Positions 1 through 10,136 are shown, numbered from the stretch's first letter. The stretch: DNA of 64,000 nt from Chelatococcus sp. YT9 (GCF_018398315.1 NZ_JAHBRW010000001.1:1856001-1920000), one strand, 5' to 3'. Notes: generated by a model not told the origin, from the letters alone. Translations and numbers: made by a program.

Positions 1-1075
<1,075 letters not shown>

Positions 1076-1545
1076 CGAGATTCTTTCCGGACGATCAATT
1101 CCGGCCCGGGAAGGCATCCCGCGCCGTCGGTCACACGATTAACCCCCAAGGGGCGCCGGGTCCAGCACAACAGCGGGGACATGAGCCCCACCAATCGACT
1201 TTATGGCGTCGACCTTGATTCCGCCCCTATCGCACGCCGATGTGTCGAAGCGGCGAAGCCCCGTGCTGTTCGGCGAAATGGGTGTATCATGAGGATCTGT
1301 CAACCCGGTTACTGCCAAACAGGCCTTATGGCGCTATATAGGGGCGCCAGCTCGCTGTGGGGAGGTCGCAGCGTTGGGCGCGATGTGGGCGGACGCTGGC
1401 TCTCAGGGAGAGCTCCCGCCAACATAAGGTCTTGCCAAGCAACGCCGCTTCGGCCACTCATGCAAGCCACTTATGCTCATATGGCTGGTGCGCCCTCGTG
1501 GCCGCCAGCCGTCCATCGGCCCCCGGTCGCATCGCGGAAGCACCC
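1076..1545. other. Divergent intergenic region secA / parvulin gene
   Basis: This is 470 bp without a credible gene. It must hold the divergent promoters for secA (minus) and the parvulin gene (plus). Short open frames crossing it on the plus strand have no recognisable domain and no signal sequence, and appear spurious. An AT-rich patch (ctatatag, about 1333-1340) is a possible -10 region for the rightward gene, but no convincing -35 was found. Confidence 0.5.
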
Positions 1546-2496
1546 ATGAACCTTCGTCGCTTCTTTCTAACCACTGCCGCCACCGCCCTGATGGGCTTGC
1601 CCGGCTTGGGCGCGCTCTCCGTGCCTGCCATGGCCCAGGGCGCTGCGGCTCCGGCGGCGCCTCAGCCGGCCGCGCCGGCCGCTTCCGCTACCAACCCGGA
1701 CAAGCCGCTTGCCACTGTGAACGGCGTGGCGATCACCCAGCGGGATCTCGACGTGGCCAGCGAGGATCTCGGGGACCGGCTGCCTGCGATGCCGGAAGCC
1801 CAGCGCCGGACTTATCTCTTGAACTATCTCATCGACATGAAGATTCTGGCGCAGGCTGCCGAAAAAGCCAAGATCGGCGACACGCCGGACTTCGCGCGCC
1901 GGTTGGCCTACTTCAGGGACAAGGTGCTGCTGGACGACTATCTGGCCGCCGAGGTGAAGAAGGCCGCGACGCCTGAAGCAGCCAAGGCGCTCTACGAAGA
2001 TACCGTCAAGGGCATGAAGCCCGAAGAAGAGGTGCGCGCCCGCCACATTCTCGTGGAGAATGAGGCCGACGCGAAGAAGATTGAAGCACGGCTCAAGGCC
2101 GGCGAGGACTTCGTGAAGGTGGCTGCGGAAGTCTCGAAGGATCCGGGTTCCGCCAAGGAAGGCGGGGATCTCGGCTTCTTCACCAAGGACCGCATGGTGC
2201 CGGAATTTGCCGAGGCCGCGTTCAAGCTCAAGCCGGGTGAGATTTCGGCGCCTGTGAAGAGCCAGTTCGGCTGGCACGTCATCAAGGTTGAGGAAAAGCG
2301 CGAAAAGCCAATTCCGACGTTTGACGAGGTCAAGGAGCAGGTCGACAGCTATCTGGCGCAGAAGGCTCAGCAGGACATTATTGTGGGCTTACGCAAGGAT
2401 GCGAAGATCGAGCGTCTGGACGAGCCGCCGGCAACGCCCGCCCCGACACCAAGCGCGCCAGCGCCCGCAACACCGGCCGAGCCCAAGAAGCCCTGA
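1546..2496 (+). CDS. Periplasmic parvulin-type peptidyl-prolyl isomerase
   Basis: This is a predicted cis-trans prolyl isomerase that helps fold exported and outer-membrane proteins. The 316-aa product starts MNLRRFFLTTAATALMGLPG, a clear Sec signal peptide ending near AMAQG. An Ala/Pro-rich linker follows, then a SurA/PrsA-like N-terminal helical region (LLNYLIDMKILAQAAE). The parvulin domain is at about residues 165-260 (RARHILVENEADAKK, GGDLGFFTKDRMVPEF, SQFGWHVIKVE). The tail is again Pro/Ala-rich. The frame stays open 63 codons upstream, but only the ATG at 1546 gives a signal peptide, with GGAAG upstream. Placement beside secA fits an exported chaperone. The exact subtype (PpiC, PrsA or SurA-like) is not settled. 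Confidence 0.9.
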   Translation: MNLRRFFLTTAATALMGLPGLGALSVPAMAQGAAAPAAPQPAAPAASATNPDKPLATVNGVAITQRDLDVASEDLGDRLPAMPEAQRRTYLLNYLIDMKILAQAAEKAKIGDTPDFARRLAYFRDKVLLDDYLAAEVKKAATPEAAKALYEDTVKGMKPEEEVRARHILVENEADAKKIEARLKAGEDFVKVAAEVSKDPGSAKEGGDLGFFTKDRMVPEFAEAAFKLKPGEISAPVKSQFGWHVIKVEEKREKPIPTFDEVKEQVDSYLAQKAQQDIIVGLRKDAKIERLDEPPATPAPTPSAPAPATPAEPKKP

Positions 2497-2671
2497 TCTG
2501 GTGACGGGGATAACGTCCTGCAGATCGGGAACGATAGGCAGGTGGCCGCGACCGGCAAGGCATATTTGACCTGATGACCCAGGAGTACGGCATGGCTTGC
2601 ATGCCGTGCCCCAGCTTATACCTCCGCGTCGCACCGAGCGGCGTAAGTCTCCTTCTCCCGATCGGCCCAAC

Positions 2672-3919
2672 ATGGCAAAAGAACATCCCGTCTCGCCACT
2701 TGCCCCCAAGACCGTTCCCGCGATGCCCCCCATCGCCGGCGTGCGCTTCGCGACCGCCGCGGCCGGCATCCGCTACAAGGACCGAACGGATGTGCTGCTC
2801 GCCATCTTCGATGAGGGCACGAGCGTGGCGGGCGTGTTCACGCGCTCCAAGTGCCCGTCGGCACCGGTTGAATGGTGCCGGGACCGGCTGGCCGGCGGAA
2901 AGGCACGGGCGCTTGTCGTCAATTCCGGCAATGCCAACGCCTTCACCGGCCGCAAGGGCCGCGAGTCGACAGCGCTCACGGCAAAGCTCGCGGCTGCCGC
3001 GGTAGGCTGTGCGGAAAGCGAGATTTTCCTGTCCTCGACCGGCGTTATCGGCGAGCCGCTCGATGCCACGAAATTCGAGGGCGTACTGGCCGACTGCGCG
3101 CGTCGTGCCTCGCCAGAGCCGTGGCTCGATGCCGCCAAGGCAATCATGACCACCGACACCTTCCCCAAGGTGGCCACGCGCGCCGCTGATATCGATGGCA
3201 TTACCGTGACCATCAACGGCATCGCCAAGGGGGCCGGCATGATTGCTCCCGACATGGCGACGATGCTGTCCTATGTCGTCACTGACGCGCCGATCGCCGC
3301 CCCGGTTCTGCAGGCGCTCCTGTCCGGTGGGGTCAAGGGCTCCTTCAACGCCATCACGGTGGACAGCGATACATCAACCTCCGACACGCTTATTGCCTTT
3401 GCGACGGGCGCCGCGGTGGCCCGCGGGGTGAAGCCCATCGAGGCGGTAGATGATCCGCGGCTCGCTGCCTTCAAGGTGGCTTTTGACGCTCTGCTGCTCG
3501 ACCTGGCCCATCAGGTCGTGCGCGACGGCGAGGGTGCACGCAAGTTCGTCGAGGTCCTGGTGCGTGGCGCCGTGGACGACGCTTCCGCCAAGCGCATCGC
3601 GTTGTCGATTGCCAATTCGCCGCTGGTGAAGACGGCGGTTGCCGGCGAGGACGCCAATTGGGGCCGTGTGGTCATGGCCGTCGGCAAGGCCGGCGAGCCC
3701 GCCGAACGCGATCGCCTCGCGATCTGGTTCGGCGATATCCGCGTCGCCGTCGACGGCGAGCGCGATGGCGCCTACGACGAGGCCGCGACGTCCGCCTACA
3801 TGCGCGGCGAAGATATTTGCATCACCGCGGATATCGGGCTCGGCAGTGGTTCGGCCACGGTGTGGACCTGCGATCTCACCAAGGCCTATGTCGAGATCAA
3901 CGGCGACTACCGCTCGTGA
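2672..3919 (+). CDS. argJ: Bifunctional glutamate N-acetyltransferase / amino-acid acetyltransferase
   Basis: ArgJ transfers acetyl from N-acetylornithine to glutamate, recycling the acetyl group in arginine biosynthesis, and may also make N-acetylglutamate from acetyl-CoA. The 415-aa protein shows the family's hallmarks. These are the oxyanion-hole region ([11 protein letters not shown], about residues 120-130), [14 protein letters not shown] with the self-cleavage Ala196/Thr197 (Thr197 becomes the nucleophile), and the C-terminal ending [10 protein letters not shown]. The ATG at 2672 was chosen because the upstream in-frame extension is Arg/Pro-rich and unlike ArgJ. It overlaps mutT by 4 nt (GTGA), so the two are probably co-translated. 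Confidence 0.97.
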   Translation: MAKEHPVSPLAPKTVPAMPPIAGVRFATAAAGIRYKDRTDVLLAIFDEGTSVAGVFTRSKCPSAPVEWCRDRLAGGKARALVVNSGNANAFTGRKGRESTALTAKLAAAAVGCAESEIFLSSTGVIGEPLDATKFEGVLADCARRASPEPWLDAAKAIMTTDTFPKVATRAADIDGITVTINGIAKGAGMIAPDMATMLSYVVTDAPIAAPVLQALLSGGVKGSFNAITVDSDTSTSDTLIAFATGAAVARGVKPIEAVDDPRLAAFKVAFDALLLDLAHQVVRDGEGARKFVEVLVRGAVDDASAKRIALSIANSPLVKTAVAGEDANWGRVVMAVGKAGEPAERDRLAIWFGDIRVAVDGERDGAYDEAATSAYMRGEDICITADIGLGSGSATVWTCDLTKAYVEINGDYRS

Positions 3920-4323
3920 GTGTGAAGCTCACTCTTGTTGCGGCTTGCGCCCTCGTTGATGGCGACGGGCGCATCCTCCTCGCCCAGCGCCCACCGGGCA
4001 AGGCGCTCGCGGGCCTCTGGGAATTCCCGGGGGGGAAGGTGGAGGCCGGTGAGCGCCCGGAGGAAACGCTGATCCGGGAACTCAACGAGGAACTCGGCAT
4101 TACCGTGAAGCAGGAATGTCTCGCGCCGCTCACTTTCGCGAGCTATCCCTACGAGACCTTCCATCTCCTGATGCCGCTCTACATCTGCCGGCGCTGGGAG
4201 GGCATCGCCGCTCCGCGCGAGGGGCAGACACTGAAATGGGTTCGGGCTACGGCGCTGCGCGACTATCCCATGCCCCCTGCGGACGAGCCGCTGGTACCCG
4301 TGCTGGTCGATCTTCTGCGCTAG
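3916..4323 (+). CDS. mutT: (Deoxy)nucleoside triphosphate pyrophosphohydrolase, MutT
   Basis: MutT is a Nudix hydrolase that removes oxidised dGTP (8-oxo-dGTP) from the nucleotide pool. The 135-aa product has a textbook Nudix box at about residues 40-62: G, five residues, E, seven residues, then REL-x-EE-x-G-I. It also has the N-terminal [18 protein letters not shown] segment typical of MutT. The start is a GTG overlapping the argJ stop (GTGA); a second GTG two codons later is an alternative. Some rhizobial argJ-linked MutT proteins look the same. Nucleotide specificity cannot be read from the sequence. Confidence 0.92.
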   Translation: MSVKLTLVAACALVDGDGRILLAQRPPGKALAGLWEFPGGKVEAGERPEETLIRELNEELGITVKQECLAPLTFASYPYETFHLLMPLYICRRWEGIAAPREGQTLKWVRATALRDYPMPPADEPLVPVLVDLLR

Positions 4324-4523
4324 GCCGAATTCGTGAGCCGCGCTGTTCCTCCCCGACGGGAGGGTGGCGCCGCTCTGGCCGAGACGGTGGCACTTGCGTG
4401 GTCCCTGGAGGATCGTTCCCGCCCCCTGGCCCCCCCCCACCCGACCTCGCTGCGCGAGGCCACCCTCTCTGAGGGAGGGATCCGCGCGCCGGCCACTCAG
4501 GGGGCGACGGTCGCGAACAGTGG
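4324..4523. repeat. Extragenic palindromic/REP-like region with poly-C run
   Basis: This 200-bp GC-rich gap lies between convergent genes. It holds a hairpin cctccc-cgac-gggagg (4348-4363), a run of nine C (4430-4438), a hairpin acctcgctgcgcgaggc around 4443-4459, and ctctctgagggaggg. Its wording resembles the palindromic cluster at 37682-37826. It may act as a bidirectional terminator for mutT and the methyltransferase. No gene is seen. Confidence 0.5.
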
Positions 4524-5420
4524 TTACTCTGCCTCACCGCCCGTCTTGATCTCCTTGGTGTTCAAAGCATCTGCCAGCCGTACCTTGGCCGAGCCGGGTT
4601 TGAGCGGCTTCTGCTGACTCTCGTGCGGGACCCAGCCCGAAACCCAGAGGATGTCAAAAGTGGCCGGCACGCGGCCGTCGTCATCGGCGAAGCGCTCGTA
4701 GTAGAGCGCGACCGCATGGGCGAGCGTCTGCCGCTTCAGGGGCTTGCGACGGCGTTCTACGAGACTGTTCGTCAGGCCCATCGCGCGCAGGTCGCGCAGT
4801 AGGCCGATGGGGTGCTCGTAGCGAACCTTGACCGTATCGATATCAGCGACCGGCAGAGCAAAGCCCGCGCGCTGTAGCAGCCCGCCCATGTCGCGGATGT
4901 CGATGAAGGGCGCGACGCGGGGGCTGACCCCTCCCTCGATCTCGCTTTCGGCCTCCGCCAATATCTGGCGCAGCTCCGTTAGCGTGGAGCCGCCGAACAG
5001 GGCTGCGAGAAACAATCCATCCGGCTTGAGACTTCGGCGGATCTGCACGAGCGACCCAGGCAGGTCGTTGATCCCCTGGAGCGCCAGGAGCGAGACCACG
5101 AGATCGAAGCGGGCTTCCGCGAAGGGCAGCGCTTCCTCGTCCGCCACCAACGCGGCATCCCGCGTTCGGCTGAGAGCCGCAGCGGTGGGCGCAGCCCGGA
5201 TGATGCGCCGCGCTTGCCCTGAGGCTGTGAGAGTCGAGACGGCGGCGTTAGTCGGTGTGCCGAGATCAAGCACCAGATCGAAGTCGCGCTTCACCGCTGC
5301 TAGCCGATCGGCGAGATCCTCGCCAGCCCGTGCCACCAGGAAGTCGATGAAACCCTCGCGGTGGGCACGCTCCAGGCGACGGCGGGCGAGGGCACGGTCG
5401 AAGACGATGGGCGCGGCCAT
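4524..5420 (-). CDS. SAM-dependent methyltransferase, BioC/NDUFAF5-like
   Basis: This is a class I methyltransferase of 298 aa. Motif I is the weak DLVLDLGTPTNAAV, followed by ALPFAEARFDLVVSLLALQGINDLPG (motif II/III region) and LKPDGLFLAALFGGSTLTEL. The last is typical of the family containing bacterial BioC relatives and mitochondrial NDUFAF5, a complex I arginine hydroxylase/assembly factor. It lies divergent from comF-grxC, as in many rhizobia. The start at 5420 (MAAPIVFDRALARRR) was preferred over a TTG nine codons upstream because the family begins with the FDR motif. Substrate is unknown; a complex I assembly role is an inference from homology. Confidence 0.85.
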   Translation of the reverse strand: MAAPIVFDRALARRRLERAHREGFIDFLVARAGEDLADRLAAVKRDFDLVLDLGTPTNAAVSTLTASGQARRIIRAAPTAAALSRTRDAALVADEEALPFAEARFDLVVSLLALQGINDLPGSLVQIRRSLKPDGLFLAALFGGSTLTELRQILAEAESEIEGGVSPRVAPFIDIRDMGGLLQRAGFALPVADIDTVKVRYEHPIGLLRDLRAMGLTNSLVERRRKPLKRQTLAHAVALYYERFADDDGRVPATFDILWVSGWVPHESQQKPLKPGSAKVRLADALNTKEIKTGGEAE

Positions 5421-5596
5421 GGAGGGTCCTTGATCCTGATCGAGCAAGCAGGAGGTGGTGTCGCGTTATCCTGCGCTTCGGTCCGGGGGTCAAAGACTAT
5501 CGCTTCCGGAGGACCCGCCCGTTGTTCGCGGGGGGACCCATCGGACAGCCCTGGATGAACCTTTCACGTGTGCCTCCAACCGCCTAAACTCCAAGC

Positions 5597-5610
5597 GGGG
5601 GGGGGGGGGG
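5597..5610 (+). repeat. Homopolymeric G14 tract next to comF start
   Basis: Fourteen consecutive G residues sit immediately before atggcATG. They end 5 nt upstream of the in-frame comF ATG at 5616, where the ribosome-binding site should be. Such tracts slip during replication and can change spacing or translation, but they also invite sequencing error. Confidence 0.8.
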
Positions 5611-5615
5611 ATGGC

Positions 5616-6392
5616 ATGGCGGAATACGAGAGCGGCTGGCTGCGGCGCTCGACCGAGGTGTTGCATAAGGGCGCGGAGGCGGTGGCGAGCCGGCTCGCCA
5701 GCCTGATTTATCCGCCTACTTGCATTGCCTGCGGCCATGCGACCGCCGAGCCCCATGGAGTCTGCGCAGCCTGTTGGCGCGAACTGCCATTCATCACTCG
5801 GCCTTACTGTGAGCGGCTGGGCACCCCCTTCGCGGTAGATCTCGGCGGGCCACTCCTGTCCCCGGCGGCCATTGCCAACCCGCCGGTATTCGAGAGGGCC
5901 AGGGCGGTCGCCCGTTACGACGGCACCGCCCGCGAATTGGTCCACCGCCTGAAATACGGTGATCGCCTTGAGCTTGGCAAGGCCATGGGCAGGATGATGA
6001 CGACGGCCGGTGCGGAGCTTTTTGCAGAGGCCGCGCTTATCGTGCCGGTGCCGCTGCATCCGCGGCGTCTCTGGTCCCGCCGGTTCAACCAGGCCATGGT
6101 CCTGTCACAGGAAATCGCACGGCGCAGCGGCTTGCGTTGTGACGGACTCGTGCTCCACCGCCGCAAGAATACGCGGCCGCAGGTGGGGCTCACGCGCGCG
6201 GAGCGCGCTGCCAATCTCCAAGGCGCGTTTCATGTGCCGGACAACCGGCGTTTGGGGGGCGAACGCGTCATTCTCGTTGATGATGTGCTGACGACCGGCG
6301 CGACGGCCAATGCCGCCTGTCGGGCGTTGCTGCGGGGCGGCGCATCCCACGTCGATATATTGACCTTCGCGAGGGTTGTCGCGGAGGCATGA
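5616..6392 (+). CDS. comF: ComF-family amidophosphoribosyltransferase-like protein
   Basis: ComF/GntX-type proteins combine an N-terminal Zn ribbon with a phosphoribosyltransferase fold; in transformable bacteria ComF helps import single-stranded DNA. The 258-aa product has the Cys pairs CIAC and CAAC near residues 36 and 50 and the RRFNQAMVLSQEIARR stretch. It also has the family motif RRKNTRPQVGLTRAERAANL and the PRPP loop VILVDDVLTTGATANAA. The upstream G14 tract replaces a normal Shine-Dalgarno. An alternative ATG at 5611 is out of frame. Whether it serves competence here is unknown. Confidence 0.93.
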   Translation: MAEYESGWLRRSTEVLHKGAEAVASRLASLIYPPTCIACGHATAEPHGVCAACWRELPFITRPYCERLGTPFAVDLGGPLLSPAAIANPPVFERARAVARYDGTARELVHRLKYGDRLELGKAMGRMMTTAGAELFAEAALIVPVPLHPRRLWSRRFNQAMVLSQEIARRSGLRCDGLVLHRRKNTRPQVGLTRAERAANLQGAFHVPDNRRLGGERVILVDDVLTTGATANAACRALLRGGASHVDILTFARVVAEA

Positions 6393-6441
6393 TGACACCT
6401 ATATGTCGCTTGAGCACAACTGTTGTGAACGGCGTCCCGCT

Positions 6442-6702
6442 ATGGCTGATGTAACGATCTATACGAAGTCGTGGTGCCCCTATTGCCAGTCGGCGAAGGA
6501 GCTATTGACCTCGAAGAACGTGACTTTCACGGAGATCGAGATTTCAGGCAAGGCCGACGAACGTGCGGCGATGATCGCGCGTGCCGGAGGGCGGAGCACC
6601 GTCCCGCAGATCTTCGTCGGCGACCGTCACATTGGTGGGTGCGATGATCTTTACGCGCTCGAACGCCGCGGCGAGCTCGACGCGTTGCTGAAATCCGCCT
6701 GA
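6442..6702 (+). CDS. grxC: Glutaredoxin 3
   Basis: This small thiol-disulfide oxidoreductase uses glutathione to reduce protein disulfides in the cytoplasm. The 86-aa protein has the dithiol active site WCPYC (Cys12/Cys15), the cis-proline loop STVPQIFV and the glutathione-binding GGCDDLYALE. The ATG at 6442 gives the standard GrxC length; the longer open frame upstream overlaps comF. It sits 49 nt after comF and is probably in one operon with it and the DUF1178 gene. Confidence 0.96.
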   Translation: MADVTIYTKSWCPYCQSAKELLTSKNVTFTEIEISGKADERAAMIARAGGRSTVPQIFVGDRHIGGCDDLYALERRGELDALLKSA

Positions 6703-6767
6703 CTCCCGTGAACACACGTCTCCACCGGCCGACCGCCTGATCGTATTTCCGGAACAGTCCCCGACCC

Positions 6768-7259
6768 ATGATCCGCTACAAGCTCGTCTGCGATAAGAGC
6801 CACGGTTTTGAAAGCTGGTTCAAGAACAGCGACGCCTTCGAGGCGCAGGTGTCGCGGGGCTTCGTGACGTGCCCGGTCTGCGGATCCGACAAGGTACAGA
6901 AGGCCATCATGTCGCCAAGCGTCGCGCGGACGGATCATGAACGGTCGAGGACGACTCCATCTGCAGAGGCCGTCAATGAGCCGGCTGGCAGCCCTCCCCG
7001 GGTTGCGGTGCCGCAAGCCGCATTGCTGACGGAGCGGGAACACCAGCTCCGTGAAATGGTGCGCGCGCTGCGGCAGCACGTAATCGAGAACGCGGCTTAC
7101 GTTGGAGATGAATTTGCCGACGAGGCCCGCCGTATTCATGCGGGAGAGGTGGAAGAGCGCGCTATTTATGGCGAAGCGACCGGCGAGGAGGTCCGCGATC
7201 TCCTCGAGGAGGGTATCGAGATCCTGCCGCTGCCCCCCGCCCCCGAGAAGGGCAACTGA
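6768..7259 (+). CDS. DUF1178 family protein (COG5319-like)
   Basis: This conserved alphaproteobacterial protein of 163 aa has unknown function. It begins MIRYKLVCDKSHGFESWFKN and has a Zn-ribbon-like FVTCPVCGSDKVQKAIMSP, typical of DUF1178. A charged C-terminal half contains YVGDEFADEARRIHAGEVEERAIYGEA. The start ATG is the only one that preserves the conserved N-terminus. It lies 65 nt after grxC and is the last gene of the comF-grxC group. Function cannot be assigned. Confidence 0.88.
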   Translation: MIRYKLVCDKSHGFESWFKNSDAFEAQVSRGFVTCPVCGSDKVQKAIMSPSVARTDHERSRTTPSAEAVNEPAGSPPRVAVPQAALLTEREHQLREMVRALRQHVIENAAYVGDEFADEARRIHAGEVEERAIYGEATGEEVRDLLEEGIEILPLPPAPEKGN

Positions 7260-7268
7260 GCTCGGTTT

Positions 7269-8075
7269 CTACGGACTGAGCCTGTCGGCGGCATAATGAT
7301 GCAGCACGATTCCGCTCGATGTGGCGACATTCAGGGAGTCCATGGTTCCGGCCATGGCGATGCGAACGGTCTGCGTTCCCTCCAGAAGATCGGCGGACAG
7401 GCCGGGGCCTTCCGCGCCGAAGATGAGGGCCGAGCGCCGAGCGGGACGCGTCTCGTGCAAGGACGTCGCGCCTGACGGGCTGAGGGCCACAGATGTGAAG
7501 CCGTTCTCCGCCAGCGCGGCCAGCATGTCCCTGCCGTCGATTGCGCGCCCGTAGGGCACGACAAAGCAGCCGCCGACCGAGACGCGGATAGACTTGCGGT
7601 ACAATGGGTCGCAGCAGGTTGCGTCAAGCAGCACGGCGTCGGCACCGAAGGCGGCTGCATTGCGAAAGATGCCACCCATGTTGTCGTGATTGGCGATGCC
7701 GACAAGGCCGACGACCAGTGCCGCCGGTGGAAGCTGTGCGAGAAGCTCCCGCGCGCCCGGTGCGGATATGCGCCTGCCGATGGCAAGCAGGCCACGATGA
7801 ATGTGAAACCCCACGATCTGGTCCATCACGGCCTGAGCGGCGACGAAGACGGGAAGTCCGTCCGGCCAGGCGGACCTGTCGAAGCTCGGCAAGCGCTTGT
7901 CGCTGATGAGCAGGGATTCGACCGTAAAATGCCGCTGACGCCTGAGCACTGCCAGGACGACCTCGCCCTCGGCGACGAAGCGCTCGCCGCGTCCGACAAG
8001 GTCGCGCTCCCGGACCGCCCGGTAGTCCGCGATGGCGGGATCGTCCGGATCCTGGACGGGGATGAGGATGGCCAT
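7269..8075 (-). CDS. TrmH/SpoU-family RNA 2'-O-methyltransferase
   Basis: This is a SPOUT-class methyltransferase that 2'-O-methylates rRNA or tRNA using S-adenosylmethionine. The 268-aa protein shows motif 1 (NHDNMGGIFRNAAAFGADAV), motif 2 (IFGAEGPGLS) and motif 3 (DSLNVATSSGIVLHHY), which form the trefoil-knot cofactor site. The N-terminal region (RFVAEGEVVLAVLRRQ) matches the substrate-binding extension. The start ATG at 8075 (MAILIPVQDP) was chosen over a longer frame reaching 8171 that has no homology-like content. It ends 9 nt from the stop of the convergent DUF1178 gene. The exact target nucleotide is unknown. Confidence 0.92.
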   Translation of the reverse strand: MAILIPVQDPDDPAIADYRAVRERDLVGRGERFVAEGEVVLAVLRRQRHFTVESLLISDKRLPSFDRSAWPDGLPVFVAAQAVMDQIVGFHIHRGLLAIGRRISAPGARELLAQLPPAALVVGLVGIANHDNMGGIFRNAAAFGADAVLLDATCCDPLYRKSIRVSVGGCFVVPYGRAIDGRDMLAALAENGFTSVALSPSGATSLHETRPARRSALIFGAEGPGLSADLLEGTQTVRIAMAGTMDSLNVATSSGIVLHHYAADRLSP

Positions 8076-8130
8076 AGCCCGACGTTCCTGCCTCTGGAGT
8101 GCGCCGAATTCCGATTTGATACCGTGACGC

Positions 8131-8274
8131 GTCATTCCGGGCGGCGGAAAAGGCCCGAGCCTAGAATGCATGAATACGACGGGAGACCGAGAAAGCGCCT
8201 ACCCGGGGGGGGGGGGCTCCTGTCCACCACCCTGTTCGTGGATTCCGGGCCCGCTATGCGCGTCCCGGAATGAC
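8131..8274. repeat. 144-bp MITE/REP-like element with 11-bp terminal inverted repeats
   Basis: GTCATTCCGGG at 8131-8141 is the exact reverse complement of CCCGGAATGAC at 8264-8274. Inside, a second hairpin pairs ATTCCGGG (8242-8249) with CCCGGAAT (8264-8271), and a run of twelve G lies at 8205-8216. The sequence resembles rhizobial extragenic palindromes. It sits between the SpoU gene and uup, and its right end lies 30 bp beyond the uup stop. Confidence 0.7.
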
Positions 8275-8303
8275 GGCTTGTTTCTCGCGGAGGGCCGGAA
8301 CTC

Positions 8304-10136
8304 CTAGCCTCCGCTCTCTATCTCTTCGCGGAGCAGTTCGAGGCGGAGCCACTCTTCCTCGGAAGCGGCAAGATCCGCCTCTGCTTTGGATATTGCCTCC
8401 GACGCCTTCGTGAAGCGCGCTGGATCGCGCGCATAGAGATCGGGATCCTCAAGCACGGCCTTTAACTTGGCGATGTCGCGCTCCAGCGCCGCCATGCGTC
8501 CGGGCAGGCTTTCAAGAGCGTGCTTGTCCTTGAAGCTGAGCTTTGGCTTTGGCGCAGCTCGCTCCACCGGCTCGGAGCGCGGTATCGGTGCCTGGTCCGC
8601 CGACTTCCCCGCGCCGCTGCCGGTACCGCGCGTCGAGAGCTCCACGCCTGCGCCGCGCTGGGCGAGCATGTCGGTATAGCCGCCGGCATATTCCTGCCAA
8701 CGCCCCTGGCCCTCTGCCATCAGCACGGATGTCACCGTACGGTCGAGAAAGTCACGATCGTGGCTGACCAGAATGACGGTGCCGCTGTAGCTATCGATCA
8801 TTTCCTCGAGCAGGTCGAGGGTTTCCAGATCAAGATCGTTGGTGGGCTCGTCCAGCACCAGAAGGTTGGAAGGCAGGGCAAGCGCCCGCGCCAGCATCAG
8901 CCGCCCACGCTCCCCCCCGGACAGCTTGCCGATGGGCATGTTGGCCTGCTCGGGCGTGAACAGGAAGTCCTTGAGATAGGACATGACGTGCTTGGGCGTG
9001 CCGCCCACCATCACCGTGTCGCTGCCGCCACCCGTCAGCGCGTCGCGCAGAGTGGCATCGGGATCAAGGCCGGCGCGGCGCTGGTCCAGGCTCGCCATGG
9101 CGACGTTGGCGCCGATCCGCACCGCGCCGCTGTCGGGGGCGAGCTGCCCGGTCAGCATATTGATCAGCGTGGTCTTGCCGGCGCCGTTGCGCCCAACGAT
9201 GCCGATACGGTCACCCCTGGCGATGCGGACCGACAGGTCGCGGACCACAGGTTCCGCGCCATAGACCTTGGAGATGTTGACAGCCTCTATGACAAGCTTG
9301 CCGGAGATGTCCCCCTCGCTTGCCGTCATCTTGACATCGCCAACGGCGCGTCGAGCGTCCCGGCGCTCTTGGCGCATGGCGTGCAGGGCACGCAGACGTC
9401 CCTGGTTGCGTTTACGCCGGGCAGTCACACCATAGCGTAGCCAGTCATTTTCCTGGGCGATGCGGCGGTCGAGTTTGTGTCTGTCGCGTTCTTCTTCCTC
9501 GAATAGGGTATCCCGCCATGTTTCAAAGGCGGCGAAGCCCTGCTCCAGCCGTCGTGTGATTCCACGGTCGAGCCACACCGTCGCCCGTGACAGCGTCTCC
9601 ATGAAGCGGCGGTCGTGGCTGATAAGGACGAGCGCGGAGCGCAGCGAACGCAGCTCGCTTTCCAGCCATTCGATGACCGGCAGGTCGAGATGGTTGGTGG
9701 GCTCGTCGAGGAGGAGAATGTCCGGTTCCGGCGCGAGCAGCCGCGCCAGTGCGGCGCGGCGCGCCTCTCCGCCGGACAGGCGCGCGGGGTCCTCTGTTCC
9801 GTTGAGACCAAGCTGTTCGAGCAGATATTGCGCCCTGTAGGTGTCGTCGCCTGGCGCCAGCCCCGCCTCGACATAGGCGAGCGTGTTGGCGAAGCCCGTG
9901 AGGTCGGGCTCCTGCGGCAGATAACGCAGGGTCGTGCCTGGTTGCAGGAAGCGTTGGCCGCTGTCCGGCGCGATGAGGCCGGCGGCGATCTTCAAAAGCG
10001 TGGACTTGCCCGACCCGTTGCGTCCCACAAGGCAAAGCCGCTCACCAGATCCAACGGACAAAGATGCCTGTTCGATGAGGGGCGTTCCGCCAAAGGTCAG
10101 CGCAATATCCTGGAGCAGCAAAAGAGGTGGCGCCAT
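8304..10136 (-). CDS. uup: ABC-F family ATPase, Uup-like
   Basis: This is a soluble double-ABC ATPase. ABC-F proteins bind ribosomes or nucleic acids rather than transporting; Uup affects transposon excision and ribosome assembly. The 610-aa protein contains NBD1 with Walker A GRNGSGKST, signature LSGGEARR and Walker B ILLLDEPTNHLD. The inter-domain linker is basic (LRYGVTARRKRNQGRLRAL). NBD2 has Walker A GRNGAGKTT, signature LSGGERGR and LLVLDEPTNDLD. A C-terminal coiled coil (about residues 530-608, ESLPGRMAALERDIAKLK) marks it as Uup rather than EttA or YheS. It is transcribed divergently from tamA. Confidence 0.94.
   Translation of the reverse strand: MAPPLLLLQDIALTFGGTPLIEQASLSVGSGERLCLVGRNGSGKSTLLKIAAGLIAPDSGQRFLQPGTTLRYLPQEPDLTGFANTLAYVEAGLAPGDDTYRAQYLLEQLGLNGTEDPARLSGGEARRAALARLLAPEPDILLLDEPTNHLDLPVIEWLESELRSLRSALVLISHDRRFMETLSRATVWLDRGITRRLEQGFAAFETWRDTLFEEEERDRHKLDRRIAQENDWLRYGVTARRKRNQGRLRALHAMRQERRDARRAVGDVKMTASEGDISGKLVIEAVNISKVYGAEPVVRDLSVRIARGDRIGIVGRNGAGKTTLINMLTGQLAPDSGAVRIGANVAMASLDQRRAGLDPDATLRDALTGGGSDTVMVGGTPKHVMSYLKDFLFTPEQANMPIGKLSGGERGRLMLARALALPSNLLVLDEPTNDLDLETLDLLEEMIDSYSGTVILVSHDRDFLDRTVTSVLMAEGQGRWQEYAGGYTDMLAQRGAGVELSTRGTGSGAGKSADQAPIPRSEPVERAAPKPKLSFKDKHALESLPGRMAALERDIAKLKAVLEDPDLYARDPARFTKASEAISKAEADLAASEEEWLRLELLREEIESGG

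Noticed and set aside
1181-1545. Open frames in the secA/parvulin gap
   Set aside because: Arg/Ser-rich with no domain; the region fits a promoter area better.
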